DNA of 9,290 bases. Source: Planctomycetaceae bacterium (GTDB lineage Bacteria > Planctomycetota > Planctomycetia > Planctomycetales > Planctomycetaceae). Made by a program: the position numbers and the translations under genes. The notes beneath the pieces were generated by a model that ran no database searches, was not told the DNA's origin, and saw only the letters and a list, made by a program, of their open reading frames with translations. Every line of letters begins with the position of its first letter. The first letter of the stretch is position 1. Location of the stretch: contig JAESQE010000143.1 in NCBI GenBank assembly GCA_016765335.1, forward strand, positions 10,304 to 19,593, given 5' to 3'. This document shows, in pieces, positions 1 through 6,187 of this stretch.

Positions 1-72
1 ATAGTGGGAGACGAAAAAGCTGACCAACTCCTCAAAGCAGTGCAATACCACAACGGTTGGGAATTGACCTAA
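1..72 (+). CDS. 3' end of an unidentified gene (partial)
   Basis: Frame 1 is open from the first base of the window to a TAA at 70-72, giving 23 residues that end in YHNGWELT. The other two plus frames hit stops at 2-4 and 19-21. The stretch is too short to assign to a family. It ends 37 bases before the ATG of the next gene, on the same strand, so the two could be cotranscribed. The only support is the open frame and this tidy spacing, so it could also be chance. Confidence 0.5.
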   Translation: MVGDEKADQLLKAVQYHNGWELT

Positions 73-109
73 CCGTTTGATTAACAGTATCTCTATGAAA
101 GGCAGGACA

Positions 110-469
110 ATGGACGTTCAAACCTCGTGCGAATTAACTCAAAAGAATTGCGTCCCCTGTGAAGGAGGAGTCGAAAAATACTCGCCTGACCAAGCGGCGT
201 TACAGATCCAAGAGCATCCCGGCTGGGAAGTGACACACCAGCACGAACGCATTCGCAAAACATGGGTGGTAAAAAACTTCATGTCTGCCATTAAGTTTTT
301 TAATGCAGTAGCTGAAATTGCAGAAGCCGAAGGACATCACCCCGATTTGCATTTGTGCGGATACCGCAATGTCGAAATCGAAATCTGGACACACGCCATC
401 GGCGGCTTATCAGAAAACGATTTCATCCTCGCAGCCAAAATTGATCAGTTACCGATTGAAGCCAAATAG
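110..469 (+). CDS. phhB: Pterin-4a-carbinolamine dehydratase (PCD/DCoH family)
   Basis: This cytoplasmic enzyme dehydrates 4a-hydroxytetrahydrobiopterin to quinonoid dihydropterin, recycling the cofactor of aromatic amino acid hydroxylases. The 119-residue product has the usual length for the family. The family signature is complete: E-x3-H-H-P at residues 78-84, a Tyr six residues further on (GYRNVEI), then TH, and GLSENDF followed by LAAKID near the C-terminus. The N-terminal C-x2-C (NCVPCEGG) is also typical. The ATG at 110 is preferred because AAAGG (98-102) lies 7 bases upstream. An in-frame TTG at 77 and ATG at 95 would add residues unlike the family. A hairpin plus T-run at 501-524 should end the transcript. 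No phenylalanine hydroxylase gene is visible, so the cofactor partner is unknown. The family assignment is secure; the physiological role is less so. Confidence 0.93.
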   Translation: MDVQTSCELTQKNCVPCEGGVEKYSPDQAALQIQEHPGWEVTHQHERIRKTWVVKNFMSAIKFFNAVAEIAEAEGHHPDLHLCGYRNVEIEIWTHAIGGLSENDFILAAKIDQLPIEAK

Positions 470-495
470 TAATCCGCTTCAAATGAATGCACACC

Positions 496-599
496 CGTAG
501 GGTCTGCTGTGCGGACCATTTTTTCTGTAACCACAAAACACCGTTTGCCATTTTAGCATATATTATTCACCGGATGTGGTCCGCACAGCGGACCCTACG
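496..599. repeat. Pair of inverted REP-like palindromic units
   Basis: Bases 496-518 and 577-599 are reverse complements over 23 bp with a single T/G difference. Each unit is itself a palindrome: the right one has a perfect 7-bp stem GGTCCGC/GCGGACC with a 3-nt loop, the left one a G-T wobble. The units are 58 bases apart and point in opposite directions. This is the architecture of REP pairs (BIME-like elements) mobilised by RAYT transposases. From memory, the core GTAGGGTCCGC recurs in planctomycete intergenic DNA, but copy number could not be checked here. Confidence 0.6.
501..524 (+). terminator. Rho-independent terminator after the PCD gene
   Basis: The arms 501-507 and 511-517 form a 7-bp stem (one G-T wobble) with a TGT loop. 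It is followed by one A and six Ts (519-524). It lies 31 bases past the PCD stop codon, the right place to end that transcript. The stem is also the left unit of the REP-like pair at 496-599. Confidence 0.65.
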
Positions 600-737
600 T
601 CACTGAACGGGATCGTATGAGCTACCCGGTGTTGGTTAAAAAACCTAAAGATGAGTGAAGCAAATACCAGCCTGACGGGTGCCTGGGGACAGATCACCGG
701 AGCGAGGGTAATTATCCAATTGAGCTTGGTATAAGTA

Positions 738-765
738 TTGACAGGCAAAGTGTGGGTTGTTTATT
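738..765 (+). promoter_or_regulatory. Possible sigma70-type promoter for the secreted-protein gene
   Basis: A perfect TTGACA at 738-743 is followed after 16 bases by TTTATT (760-765, 4 of 6 matches to TATAAT). That would start a leader of roughly 50 bases before the ATG at 825. The -35 box is strong and the -10 box weak, and planctomycete promoters are poorly defined, so this is a tentative call. Confidence 0.33.
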
Positions 766-824
766 CTCGTGATAAGTATCAATAAGTCTTCTAGATTCAA
801 GCAACTTATCAGAGGCAATCTCAC

Positions 825-2333
825 ATGTTGGTTCATCGTTTTGTTGTGTTAATTCTAATGGCATTCTGCATTTTAGTCATCGATTCTAACAGCCTTGTAC
901 AGGCAGACGATGCACCAGCTATTGAGACAGAAACAATGACACTTGTTGTCACTGCACCAGATGGCTCGCCGGTTGTCGGAGCAAAAGTGCAGCCAAATGG
1001 GCTTCGTTCGAAAGATAAGCCGGGAAACCACTACGGCTGGTTGCAAGAAAATTACGGGCCAAATCCGGAGTTGCTGACTGACAAAAACGGCAAAGTGATA
1101 ATCACTTATCCGATATTTGTCGATGAACGTTTCGAAACAGGTCAGGTAACCGTAACGATAGATCACCCTGACTTCGTACTATACCGGGGGGACCAAGCGA
1201 CTGAGAATAATCGACAGCAGGTACAGCTCGAAAAAGGATATCAGTTGCGGATCTTTCCTGTTGTCAAACATAACGGGCTTAAACCAATCAAATCCAAGCT
1301 ACATGGTCTCATCTATGATGGCAGTGCCCGATCCCATTTCGAATGGAAATCGGAAAAACAGGGGACTTTTATTTCTCCAGCATTCAAACGAAAAAAGACC
1401 ATTGGCTGGGCAGTTCAATTAAACCATAACCCAATCCTTTTCAGCGATACCATTGAAATTGACCCGACACAGACAGATGACGAAGTCAATCAACAGAAAC
1501 GAGTTGTACTACTTAAACCGGGGTACCGCGTGGCGGGGCGAATTGACGACTCTGTCCCCCGACCGATCAAAAATGGTCGAGTACTGATTTGGATCACTCC
1601 CTCGAAACGCCCTGCATCGTGGGGAGCAATGACCTGGCAAGAAGTTACGGAAATCAAAGCTGATGGGACATTTTTGTTTGAAAGCTTGCCTCGCTGTGAA
1701 GCAGCCCAGGTGCTTGCTTTATGTGACGGCTGGATATCGACATCACCACAAGTTCAAGATTTTGACATCTTGAAAAAAGGTGACGGAAAAAACCGAATCA
1801 ATCTACATCCCGGTCAGCTAATTACTGGTACTTATGCCCAAGTACACCGTATTGATGTCAATGAACCGAACCTGAAGCTTGCAATGGAAAAAACAGTTTC
1901 CATTGAATTCAGAGCATTAAAACCAGATCAAACACCACTTGCTAACGCAACCGCATGGATGTGTCCAAATCAATTCAATCCAATCTGGGGCGCAACAATT
2001 GTCGGGTTTACATCTCCAACTCATGAAATACTCACCACTCAAAACCGTAAATCCTACTTTGAAAAGAAGATGAAGGAATTAAATTTATTCACCGCGACCA
2101 CTGACAACCTGGGACATGCGGTGATCAACAATGTGCCCGCTCGATCAAGTATCTCCTGGAAATTAGGGCATGATCACTTTGACATGCCGCTCCAACATGC
2201 AAAGTCGACCAATCGTTACAGAGATATTAATGCAACTCAATCTCTGATTCCGGTACAGGAAATTGTCATGGAGAAAAAGGGAAGCAACGTGCTAGGTAAG
2301 AAAGACTCCGAAGTTACACCGAAATCAGAATAA
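825..2333 (+). CDS. Secreted protein with carboxypeptidase-regulatory-like beta-sandwich domains, function unknown
   Basis: The 502-residue product begins with a clear Sec signal peptide: basic MLVHR, a hydrophobic core at residues 6-19, and a likely cleavage after VQA (residue 27). The mature part reads as successive beta-sandwich modules. Module one (about 36-118) has the phrase APDGSPVVGAKV and LLTDKNGKV typical of carboxypeptidase-regulatory-like or Big-type domains. Module two (about 233-306) has KPGYRVAGRI and IKADGTFLFESLP. Module three (about 357-457) has LANATAW and TTDNLGHAVINNVPA. The phrases with 'D..G.' followed by beta strands are the family hallmark. No catalytic motif, anchor or C-terminal membrane segment is visible, so it is probably exported to the periplasm or outside. 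The ATG at 825 follows AGAGG (811-815) at a good distance. The gene converges on the FHA gene and seems unrelated to the lipid cluster. Such proteins are common in planctomycetes; a role in binding or adhesion is a guess. Confidence 0.8.
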   Translation: MLVHRFVVLILMAFCILVIDSNSLVQADDAPAIETETMTLVVTAPDGSPVVGAKVQPNGLRSKDKPGNHYGWLQENYGPNPELLTDKNGKVIITYPIFVDERFETGQVTVTIDHPDFVLYRGDQATENNRQQVQLEKGYQLRIFPVVKHNGLKPIKSKLHGLIYDGSARSHFEWKSEKQGTFISPAFKRKKTIGWAVQLNHNPILFSDTIEIDPTQTDDEVNQQKRVVLLKPGYRVAGRIDDSVPRPIKNGRVLIWITPSKRPASWGAMTWQEVTEIKADGTFLFESLPRCEAAQVLALCDGWISTSPQVQDFDILKKGDGKNRINLHPGQLITGTYAQVHRIDVNEPNLKLAMEKTVSIEFRALKPDQTPLANATAWMCPNQFNPIWGATIVGFTSPTHEILTTQNRKSYFEKKMKELNLFTATTDNLGHAVINNVPARSSISWKLGHDHFDMPLQHAKSTNRYRDINATQSLIPVQEIVMEKKGSNVLGKKDSEVTPKSE

Positions 2334-2393
2334 GTAGCGTAGCCTTAACGTTACGACAATTGCTATTCATTGCCCAAAGTCGAAGGCACATGA

Positions 2394-2413
2394 CACAGAC
2401 AGGAATGTCTGTG
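2394..2413. repeat. Perfect palindrome between convergent genes
   Basis: CACAGACA (2394-2401) and TGTCTGTG (2406-2413) form a perfect 8-bp stem around a GGAA loop. There is no T-run on either side, so it is not a classical terminator, though it lies between the ends of two convergent genes (2333 and 2473). Its form suggests a dispersed palindromic repeat. A second, smaller palindrome, CTCTAATTAGAG, lies at 2437-2448. Confidence 0.5.
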
Positions 2414-2472
2414 CTCCGCAATTTAGAGTCGTTGTCCTCTAATTAGAGAGTGCTGCGCTGGTTAGGTATTAA

Positions 2473-3186
2473 TTATTCTGGTTCTGAAATCTCTTTGAGG
2501 TGCCGGGAGAGTTCGGCTTCGAGATTCAGCAATTGGAACCAGTTGGAGCGTGGGATGGGAATCGTCGGATTTGTGGGCGACTCTTTTTCCTCCTCATCCT
2601 GCACACTGTCTTGTCCGCGAGATTCGAGAACCTGTAAGATGCGGGAATGCAAATAATTCAGCAAATCTGCCAGCTCGCTTCGAGAGGCAAGTGATTCGGT
2701 CCGAGGAAGCGGCGGGCTGCCCGAGGGGAAAGAAACTGCTGGCTCTCCATGTTCATCGAACAAGCCGAGCGTCTCAAAATCGTCTGAGGAGTATTGACCG
2801 CCTTCGATTCCAGAAACCGTATTCCCGGAATCATCTGGAGACTGAGAGTTGAGGGCATCTTTGTGCTGTTCGCTACAGAATGCCTGAATCTCTTCATGCG
2901 AGCCATACATCAAAATGCATCGCCCCAGTGAGATTAAATCCCCAGGATTTAGCACGGTCATTTGCACCGGCAATCCGTTAACGCGAGAGCCGTTCGTGCT
3001 TTCCAGATCGGTCAGAATTACTTTGTCGTGATCAACCTGGATTTTTAAGTGACAACGACTGATGCGTTCATCGTTGAGCTGAATCGAATTGTCGTCCTCC
3101 CGGCCAATCGTGACCGGGACGTTCAAATCCGAATAATATTGACCGCGTTCAAGGCCTTGAATGACTTGTAGAGAGATGGTCGCCAT
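2473..3186 (-). CDS. FHA-domain protein
   Basis: This 237-residue cytoplasmic protein has an N-terminal FHA domain, a fold that binds phosphothreonine peptides. The conserved residues are present in order: G28-R29 in VTIGRE, S43-R44-x-H46, N65-G66-S67 in STNGS, and N70-G71. The domain covers roughly residues 4-95. After it comes an acidic, Ser/Pro-rich linker (about 100-165), then two probable helices (about 168-190 and 214-234) rich in Leu and charged residues, which may bind a partner. No kinase or secretion domain is fused. It is the last gene of the minus-strand run, 61 bases after the ketosynthase stop. The ribosome binding site before its ATG is weak, and the palindrome GGATATCC (3189-3196) sits there, so translation may depend on upstream genes. 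FHA identity is firm; a link to the acyl pathway rests only on position. Confidence 0.88.
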   Translation of the reverse strand: MATISLQVIQGLERGQYYSDLNVPVTIGREDDNSIQLNDERISRCHLKIQVDHDKVILTDLESTNGSRVNGLPVQMTVLNPGDLISLGRCILMYGSHEEIQAFCSEQHKDALNSQSPDDSGNTVSGIEGGQYSSDDFETLGLFDEHGEPAVSFPSGSPPLPRTESLASRSELADLLNYLHSRILQVLESRGQDSVQDEEEKESPTNPTIPIPRSNWFQLLNLEAELSRHLKEISEPE

Positions 3187-3247
3187 CTGGATATCCGCAA
3201 AGAATCATTCGAGTTATTGCCAACGAAATTCCACCGCCAGAAGCCCG

Positions 3248-4531
3248 CTAATCAGTGAACTCTCCCAAAATGAGAGACACATTTTGACCACCAAACCCAA
3301 AGCTGTTAGACAAAGCAGTTTTGACAGTCCCTTCCCTGGCCTGATTCGGGATATAATCTAAATCACATTCAGGATCAGGGGTTTCGTAATTCATTGTCGG
3401 AGGCATGACGTTATCACGTATCGACATCAAGCAAGTGATTGCTTCAACGCTGCCCGCAGCTGCAATCAAGTGCCCCATCATACTTTTAATACTTGAAACC
3501 GGGGTACCGGCTGCATATTCGCCCAAAGCTCCTTTAATGGCCATCGTTTCGACTCGGTCATTAACCGATGTGCTTGTCCCGTGAGCGTTGACATAATCGA
3601 TTTGATCTTGATTTCGACCAGCATCAGCCATCGCCATTTTGATACAACCAATCGCCCCTCGACCTTGCGGATGAATATCTGTAATCCGGTAGGCGTCAGC
3701 GGTACTTCCGTATCCGAGAATTTCGCCATAAATCTGTGCACCTCGTGCACGAGCTCGATCCAGATCTTCTAGAACCAACATCCCTGCTCCTTCGCCGAGT
3801 ACAAAACCGTCTCGGTTTTTATCGAACGGACGCGAAGATTGTTGTGGATTATCGTTACGTGTAGAAAGTGCAGTCAGAAGACTAAACCCGGTCACACCAA
3901 ACGGATGGATCATACTATGAGCGCCACCGGTCAGCATGATATCGGCTTCATCTCGGCGGATCAGTTCAGCTGCTTCTCCAATTGCCTGAGAAGATGCTGC
4001 ACAAGCTGTCAAGCAATTAAGATTCGGCCCCTGTGCATTAAACAAAGCAGCCAAGTGCCCAGCCGGGCGATTCGGTTCCTGCTCGACTTCGAAGTAAGGA
4101 TCCATATCTTTCAAGCCAAGTTCGGTGAACTTAGCCAGATCAATTTCGCCATCTTTTTCCGAGTCAGAAATCAATTTCATGAACATCGGAAAGTCTTGCT
4201 GACCTTCGCCTGCTCCGAGGTAAATCCCGAAGCGAGTCGGGTCTCCCATCGTATCCATCACTCCAGAATTATTGACCGCCTGCGTGGCAGCTCCGATCGC
4301 AAACTGGGTGTTGTGCGTTAAGCTCTGGTACAGATCAGTATCATCAACAAACCGGCTCAGGTCGTAGTCTTTGACCTCAGCTGCGAATCTTGTTGGAAAC
4401 GTGGATGCATCAAAATGTGTGATATCGGCAATTCCCGATTTTCCTTCACGCAAAGCTCCCCACATCGTCTCCACATCTTGACCAAGTGGAGTAATACACC
4501 CCATGCCTGTAACTACAACTCTTCTTTTCAT
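3248..4531 (-). CDS. fabF: FabF-like beta-ketoacyl-ACP synthase (KAS II family)
   Basis: The enzyme condenses malonyl-ACP with an acyl chain, the elongation step of type II fatty acid synthesis. The 427-residue product has the full Cys-His-His catalytic set: C177 in LTACAASS, H317 in VNAHGTST and H354 in KSMMGH, with Lys349 and the C-terminal SFGFGG loop. It is therefore an active-type ketosynthase and not a chain-length factor, which lacks the Cys. Relative to E. coli FabF, the segment about 110-155 is some 14 residues longer. Glu109 in GAGEGQ stands where E. coli has the pocket residue Ile108. The usual GAAG after the last His reads AAAG. The ATG at 4531 starts the standard MKRRVVVTG N-terminus, with AGG (4540-4542) upstream. 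The open frame reaches 4642, but that extension is unlike the family. It follows dehydratase A by 155 bases. Whether its substrate is an ordinary fatty acyl chain or something special is open. Confidence 0.93.
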   Translation of the reverse strand: MKRRVVVTGMGCITPLGQDVETMWGALREGKSGIADITHFDASTFPTRFAAEVKDYDLSRFVDDTDLYQSLTHNTQFAIGAATQAVNNSGVMDTMGDPTRFGIYLGAGEGQQDFPMFMKLISDSEKDGEIDLAKFTELGLKDMDPYFEVEQEPNRPAGHLAALFNAQGPNLNCLTACAASSQAIGEAAELIRRDEADIMLTGGAHSMIHPFGVTGFSLLTALSTRNDNPQQSSRPFDKNRDGFVLGEGAGMLVLEDLDRARARGAQIYGEILGYGSTADAYRITDIHPQGRGAIGCIKMAMADAGRNQDQIDYVNAHGTSTSVNDRVETMAIKGALGEYAAGTPVSSIKSMMGHLIAAAGSVEAITCLMSIRDNVMPPTMNYETPDPECDLDYIPNQAREGTVKTALSNSFGFGGQNVSLILGEFTD

Positions 4532-4609
4532 CTGATGACCTGTATTATTAGGAGCGTTCGAACATTCTGGCTTCATAAGACAATCGTAAAACAGCTTGCA
4601 TTCTAAGAC

Positions 4610-4627
4610 CAGGTTCTCAAGAACCTG
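4610..4627. promoter_or_regulatory. Palindrome upstream of the ketosynthase gene
   Basis: CAGGTTCT and AGAACCTG form an uninterrupted inverted repeat around CA (8+2+8). As RNA it would be a 7-bp stem with a 4-nt loop. It lies about 80 bases before the fabF ATG and about 60 bases past the dehydratase A stop. No T-run follows on the minus strand, so it looks more like an operator or an RNA processing/attenuation site than a terminator. Function is not known. Confidence 0.35.
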
Positions 4628-4686
4628 ACCACACAATTTCAAGTATTCCGTAACTACCTCAGCTCGGTCTAGAAACGAGACTATTC

Positions 4687-5181
4687 TCAGGAATCGGAAT
4701 TGACCGCCTGAGAAATTGCATCTACATCAAGTATACTCATTAAACCCATCTCAAACACAAAATTTTTCTGATCAATCGATTGAGACATCGACTCATCCAT
4801 CGAATCCAAGTGAGCAAAAATAATTTCGGCTTCTGCGACCAGCCGCTCGCCCACATGAGCAGTGCAGGCAACGCGTCCGCCTTCATGACTGGACTCTACC
4901 AGTTCAGTATGATACCGAAGCTGATCTCCAGGACAGGCATAACTATGATATTTAATTTTGGGGACTTTTGCTAGGACCACAATGTGATCAAAGTTGTTTT
5001 TCTCCCCCAGCAAAATTCCGCCCGTCTGAGCTAATCCTTCGAGAATCAACGAGCCAGGCATTACTGCAAAACCTGGAAAGTGATCGTGAAGATGTTCCTC
5101 GGCTAAAGAGACATTTTTTATCGATGTAGCCGAGACACCTGATTTGAACTCAACAAAGCGATCAACCCAGAACCAACGCAT
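4687..5181 (-). CDS. FabZ-like 3-hydroxyacyl-ACP dehydratase (hotdog fold), copy A
   Basis: It probably removes water from 3-hydroxyacyl-ACP to give trans-2-enoyl-ACP. The 164-residue product shows the FabZ active-site segment HDHFPGFAVMPG followed by LILEGLAQTGG, placing the catalytic His at residue 34 and Glu at 48, on the central helix. The CPGDQL turn (83-88) is also a family mark. The N-terminus MRWFWVDRF and a C-terminal tail of about 35 residues after the core make it slightly longer than E. coli FabZ. It aligns without gaps to copy B over the active site, so the two are paralogues in one cluster. The gene lies 248 bases after the ACP gene. The ribosome binding site is weak (GAGAAG/GTGAAG before the ATG). 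FabA-like isomerase activity cannot be excluded from sequence alone. Confidence 0.87.
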   Translation of the reverse strand: MRWFWVDRFVEFKSGVSATSIKNVSLAEEHLHDHFPGFAVMPGSLILEGLAQTGGILLGEKNNFDHIVVLAKVPKIKYHSYACPGDQLRYHTELVESSHEGGRVACTAHVGERLVAEAEIIFAHLDSMDESMSQSIDQKNFVFEMGLMSILDVDAISQAVNSDS

Positions 5182-5294
5182 ACTTCACTTCTCAATATAC
5201 AAGCTAGAGGGATTAGGAAATCACAAAAAAACCGACTCGAAACAAGGAGAATCTTACTCACGTTTGTAAGACAAAACTGCTTCCCGGTTTTCAA

Positions 5295-5309
5295 AGTTGG
5301 TTGCCAACT
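5295..5309 (-). other. Small hairpin between the ACP and dehydratase A genes
   Basis: AGTTGG (5295-5300) and CCAACT (5304-5309) form a 6-bp stem with a 3-nt loop in the 248-base gap between the ACP stop and the start of dehydratase A. On the minus strand only three Ts follow it, so it would be at most a weak attenuator. A 10-bp palindrome, TGCGTACGCA, lies at 5378-5387 in the same gap. No gene was seen in this gap. Confidence 0.25.
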
Positions 5310-5429
5310 CGATTGTCAGCTCAACAGTTATAACGCCCCATGATACGAAATTCGACCTTGCTCAACCAGACGACAACTGCGTACGCAATTGCCATCTTGA
5401 TGAACATTCAATTCACAACAAATTGCAGG

Positions 5430-5822
5430 CTATTTGCTGGCAAGTTTGTTGGACATAAACTTGCACATCATTTCGACAGTAAACAGATCCTGGATGTTTT
5501 CCACTTTCGGATCAGCTGCAAGTTTGTCGATGTCTGCGTGAGGGATTCTCGTTCTTAGTTCGTCAAGACCGGCAGCGGTAACCACGCCATCCTCAATGAA
5601 ACCTGAATCCGCAGCAGCAAGTCCTTCAGGAAATAGCTCTCCCCGAGGAATTTTGACGTCAAACGTTTTTTCAAGACGAAACACAATGTCAAGAAAATCA
5701 ATTGACTCTGCACCAAGATCACCAACCAAAGTTGCTTCGGGTGATACTTCATCATCATCAACACCGAGTGCATCAATCAGAGTCTCTTGAACCTTACTTA
5801 AAATTTCTTCTTCTGAAGACAT
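5430..5822 (-). CDS. Acyl carrier protein with a large internal insertion
   Basis: This protein carries growing acyl chains on a 4'-phosphopantetheine arm. The attachment site is Ser40 in DLGAESIDFLDIV, matching the DSL motif of classic ACPs with ESI in its place. The N-terminal helix (1-20) and helix II (40-55, ending in FDVKIP) are normal. The protein is 130 residues long where ordinary ACPs have about 75-85. The extra length, roughly residues 62-105, lies between the end of helix II and the final helix (about 108-127). It contains GELFPEG, GFIEDG and a charged stretch. The start ATG at 5822 has AGGAG (5832-5836) upstream. Its neighbours are FabG- and FabZ-like genes, so it is probably the dedicated carrier of this cluster. 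The 365-base gap upstream suggests its own promoter. ACP identity is firm; the role of the insertion is unknown. Confidence 0.88.
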   Translation of the reverse strand: MSSEEEILSKVQETLIDALGVDDDEVSPEATLVGDLGAESIDFLDIVFRLEKTFDVKIPRGELFPEGLAAADSGFIEDGVVTAAGLDELRTRIPHADIDKLAADPKVENIQDLFTVEMMCKFMSNKLASK

Positions 5823-6187
5823 TCGAATTACTCTCCTATCGTCAACTCAGTCTGATTTCACTGTTCTCGCCTGGCCAATGAGCTGTCGTAATCGAAAGAC
5901 ATCCCGTCTATTCGGTAAAACAACTATTTGCCCTGCTTGATTGAGAACCCAAAACAGGAAGAATCTAACGATTTACATTACTCACACGATAACCAGCCAA
6001 ATCGCAGACGTTAAGCAGTGAGCATCTCTCAAACGTCGCGAAACCCAATAATCTTAATATTTCAAATAAGTTACACGCTTTATCTCTCGGCTTGTAGACC
6101 TAAAGTAATCAGGAGTGGGAGATATTCGGCTTTTTCACCAATAATCTCCCAATTACGCAAGCTGAGAGTAACAACGCATCAACAACA
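5823..6187 (-). other. Long gap between the ketoreductase and ACP genes
   Basis: This 365-base gap lies inside an otherwise same-strand run and holds no convincing gene. It has a hairpin at 6117-6150 just downstream of fabG: GGGAGAT (6117-6123) pairs with ATCTCCC (6144-6150), and three more pairs follow after a one-base bulge. No T-run follows on the minus strand. A possible minus-strand promoter lies at 5972-6000. The ACP ribosome binding site is at the end. The rest is AT-rich with nothing recognisable. Confidence 0.5.
5972..6000 (-). promoter_or_regulatory. Weak promoter candidate for the ACP gene
   Basis: On the minus strand, TTGGCT (6000-5995) and TGTAAA (5977-5972) are separated by 17 bases, about 150 bases before the ACP start. 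Matches to consensus are 3 of 6 and 4 of 6. The spacing is ideal but the boxes are poor, so this could easily be chance. Confidence 0.2.

Larger units (their letters stand above)
470..824. other. Intergenic region with REP pair and gene leader
   Basis: This 355-base gap separates two plus-strand genes. Its first third holds the inverted REP-like pair and the terminator. From about 600 to 730 I see no convincing coding potential or strong hairpin. The last 90 bases hold a possible promoter (738-765) and the ribosome binding site AGAGG (811-815) of the following gene. The short minus-strand open frames that cross this gap look like chance. Confidence 0.6.

Noticed and set aside
77..109. TTG start at 77 or ATG at 95 for the PCD gene
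   Set aside because: The added residues are not part of the family, and the ATG at 110 has AAAGG at proper distance.
563..836. Two short minus-strand open frames in the first intergenic region
   Set aside because: They overlap the REP unit and the start of the secreted-protein gene and have no recognisable content.
3839..4321. 160-codon open frame on the plus strand
   Set aside because: It is fully antisense to the ketosynthase gene, with no domain or ribosome binding site.
3248..4531. Chain-length factor (KS-beta) instead of an active ketosynthase
   Set aside because: The active-site Cys and both His residues are present.
4532..4642. Upstream in-frame extension of the ketosynthase gene (37 extra codons)
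   Set aside because: The extension has no family resemblance and runs over the 4610-4627 palindrome. The ATG at 4531 starts the standard KAS II N-terminus and has a ribosome binding site.
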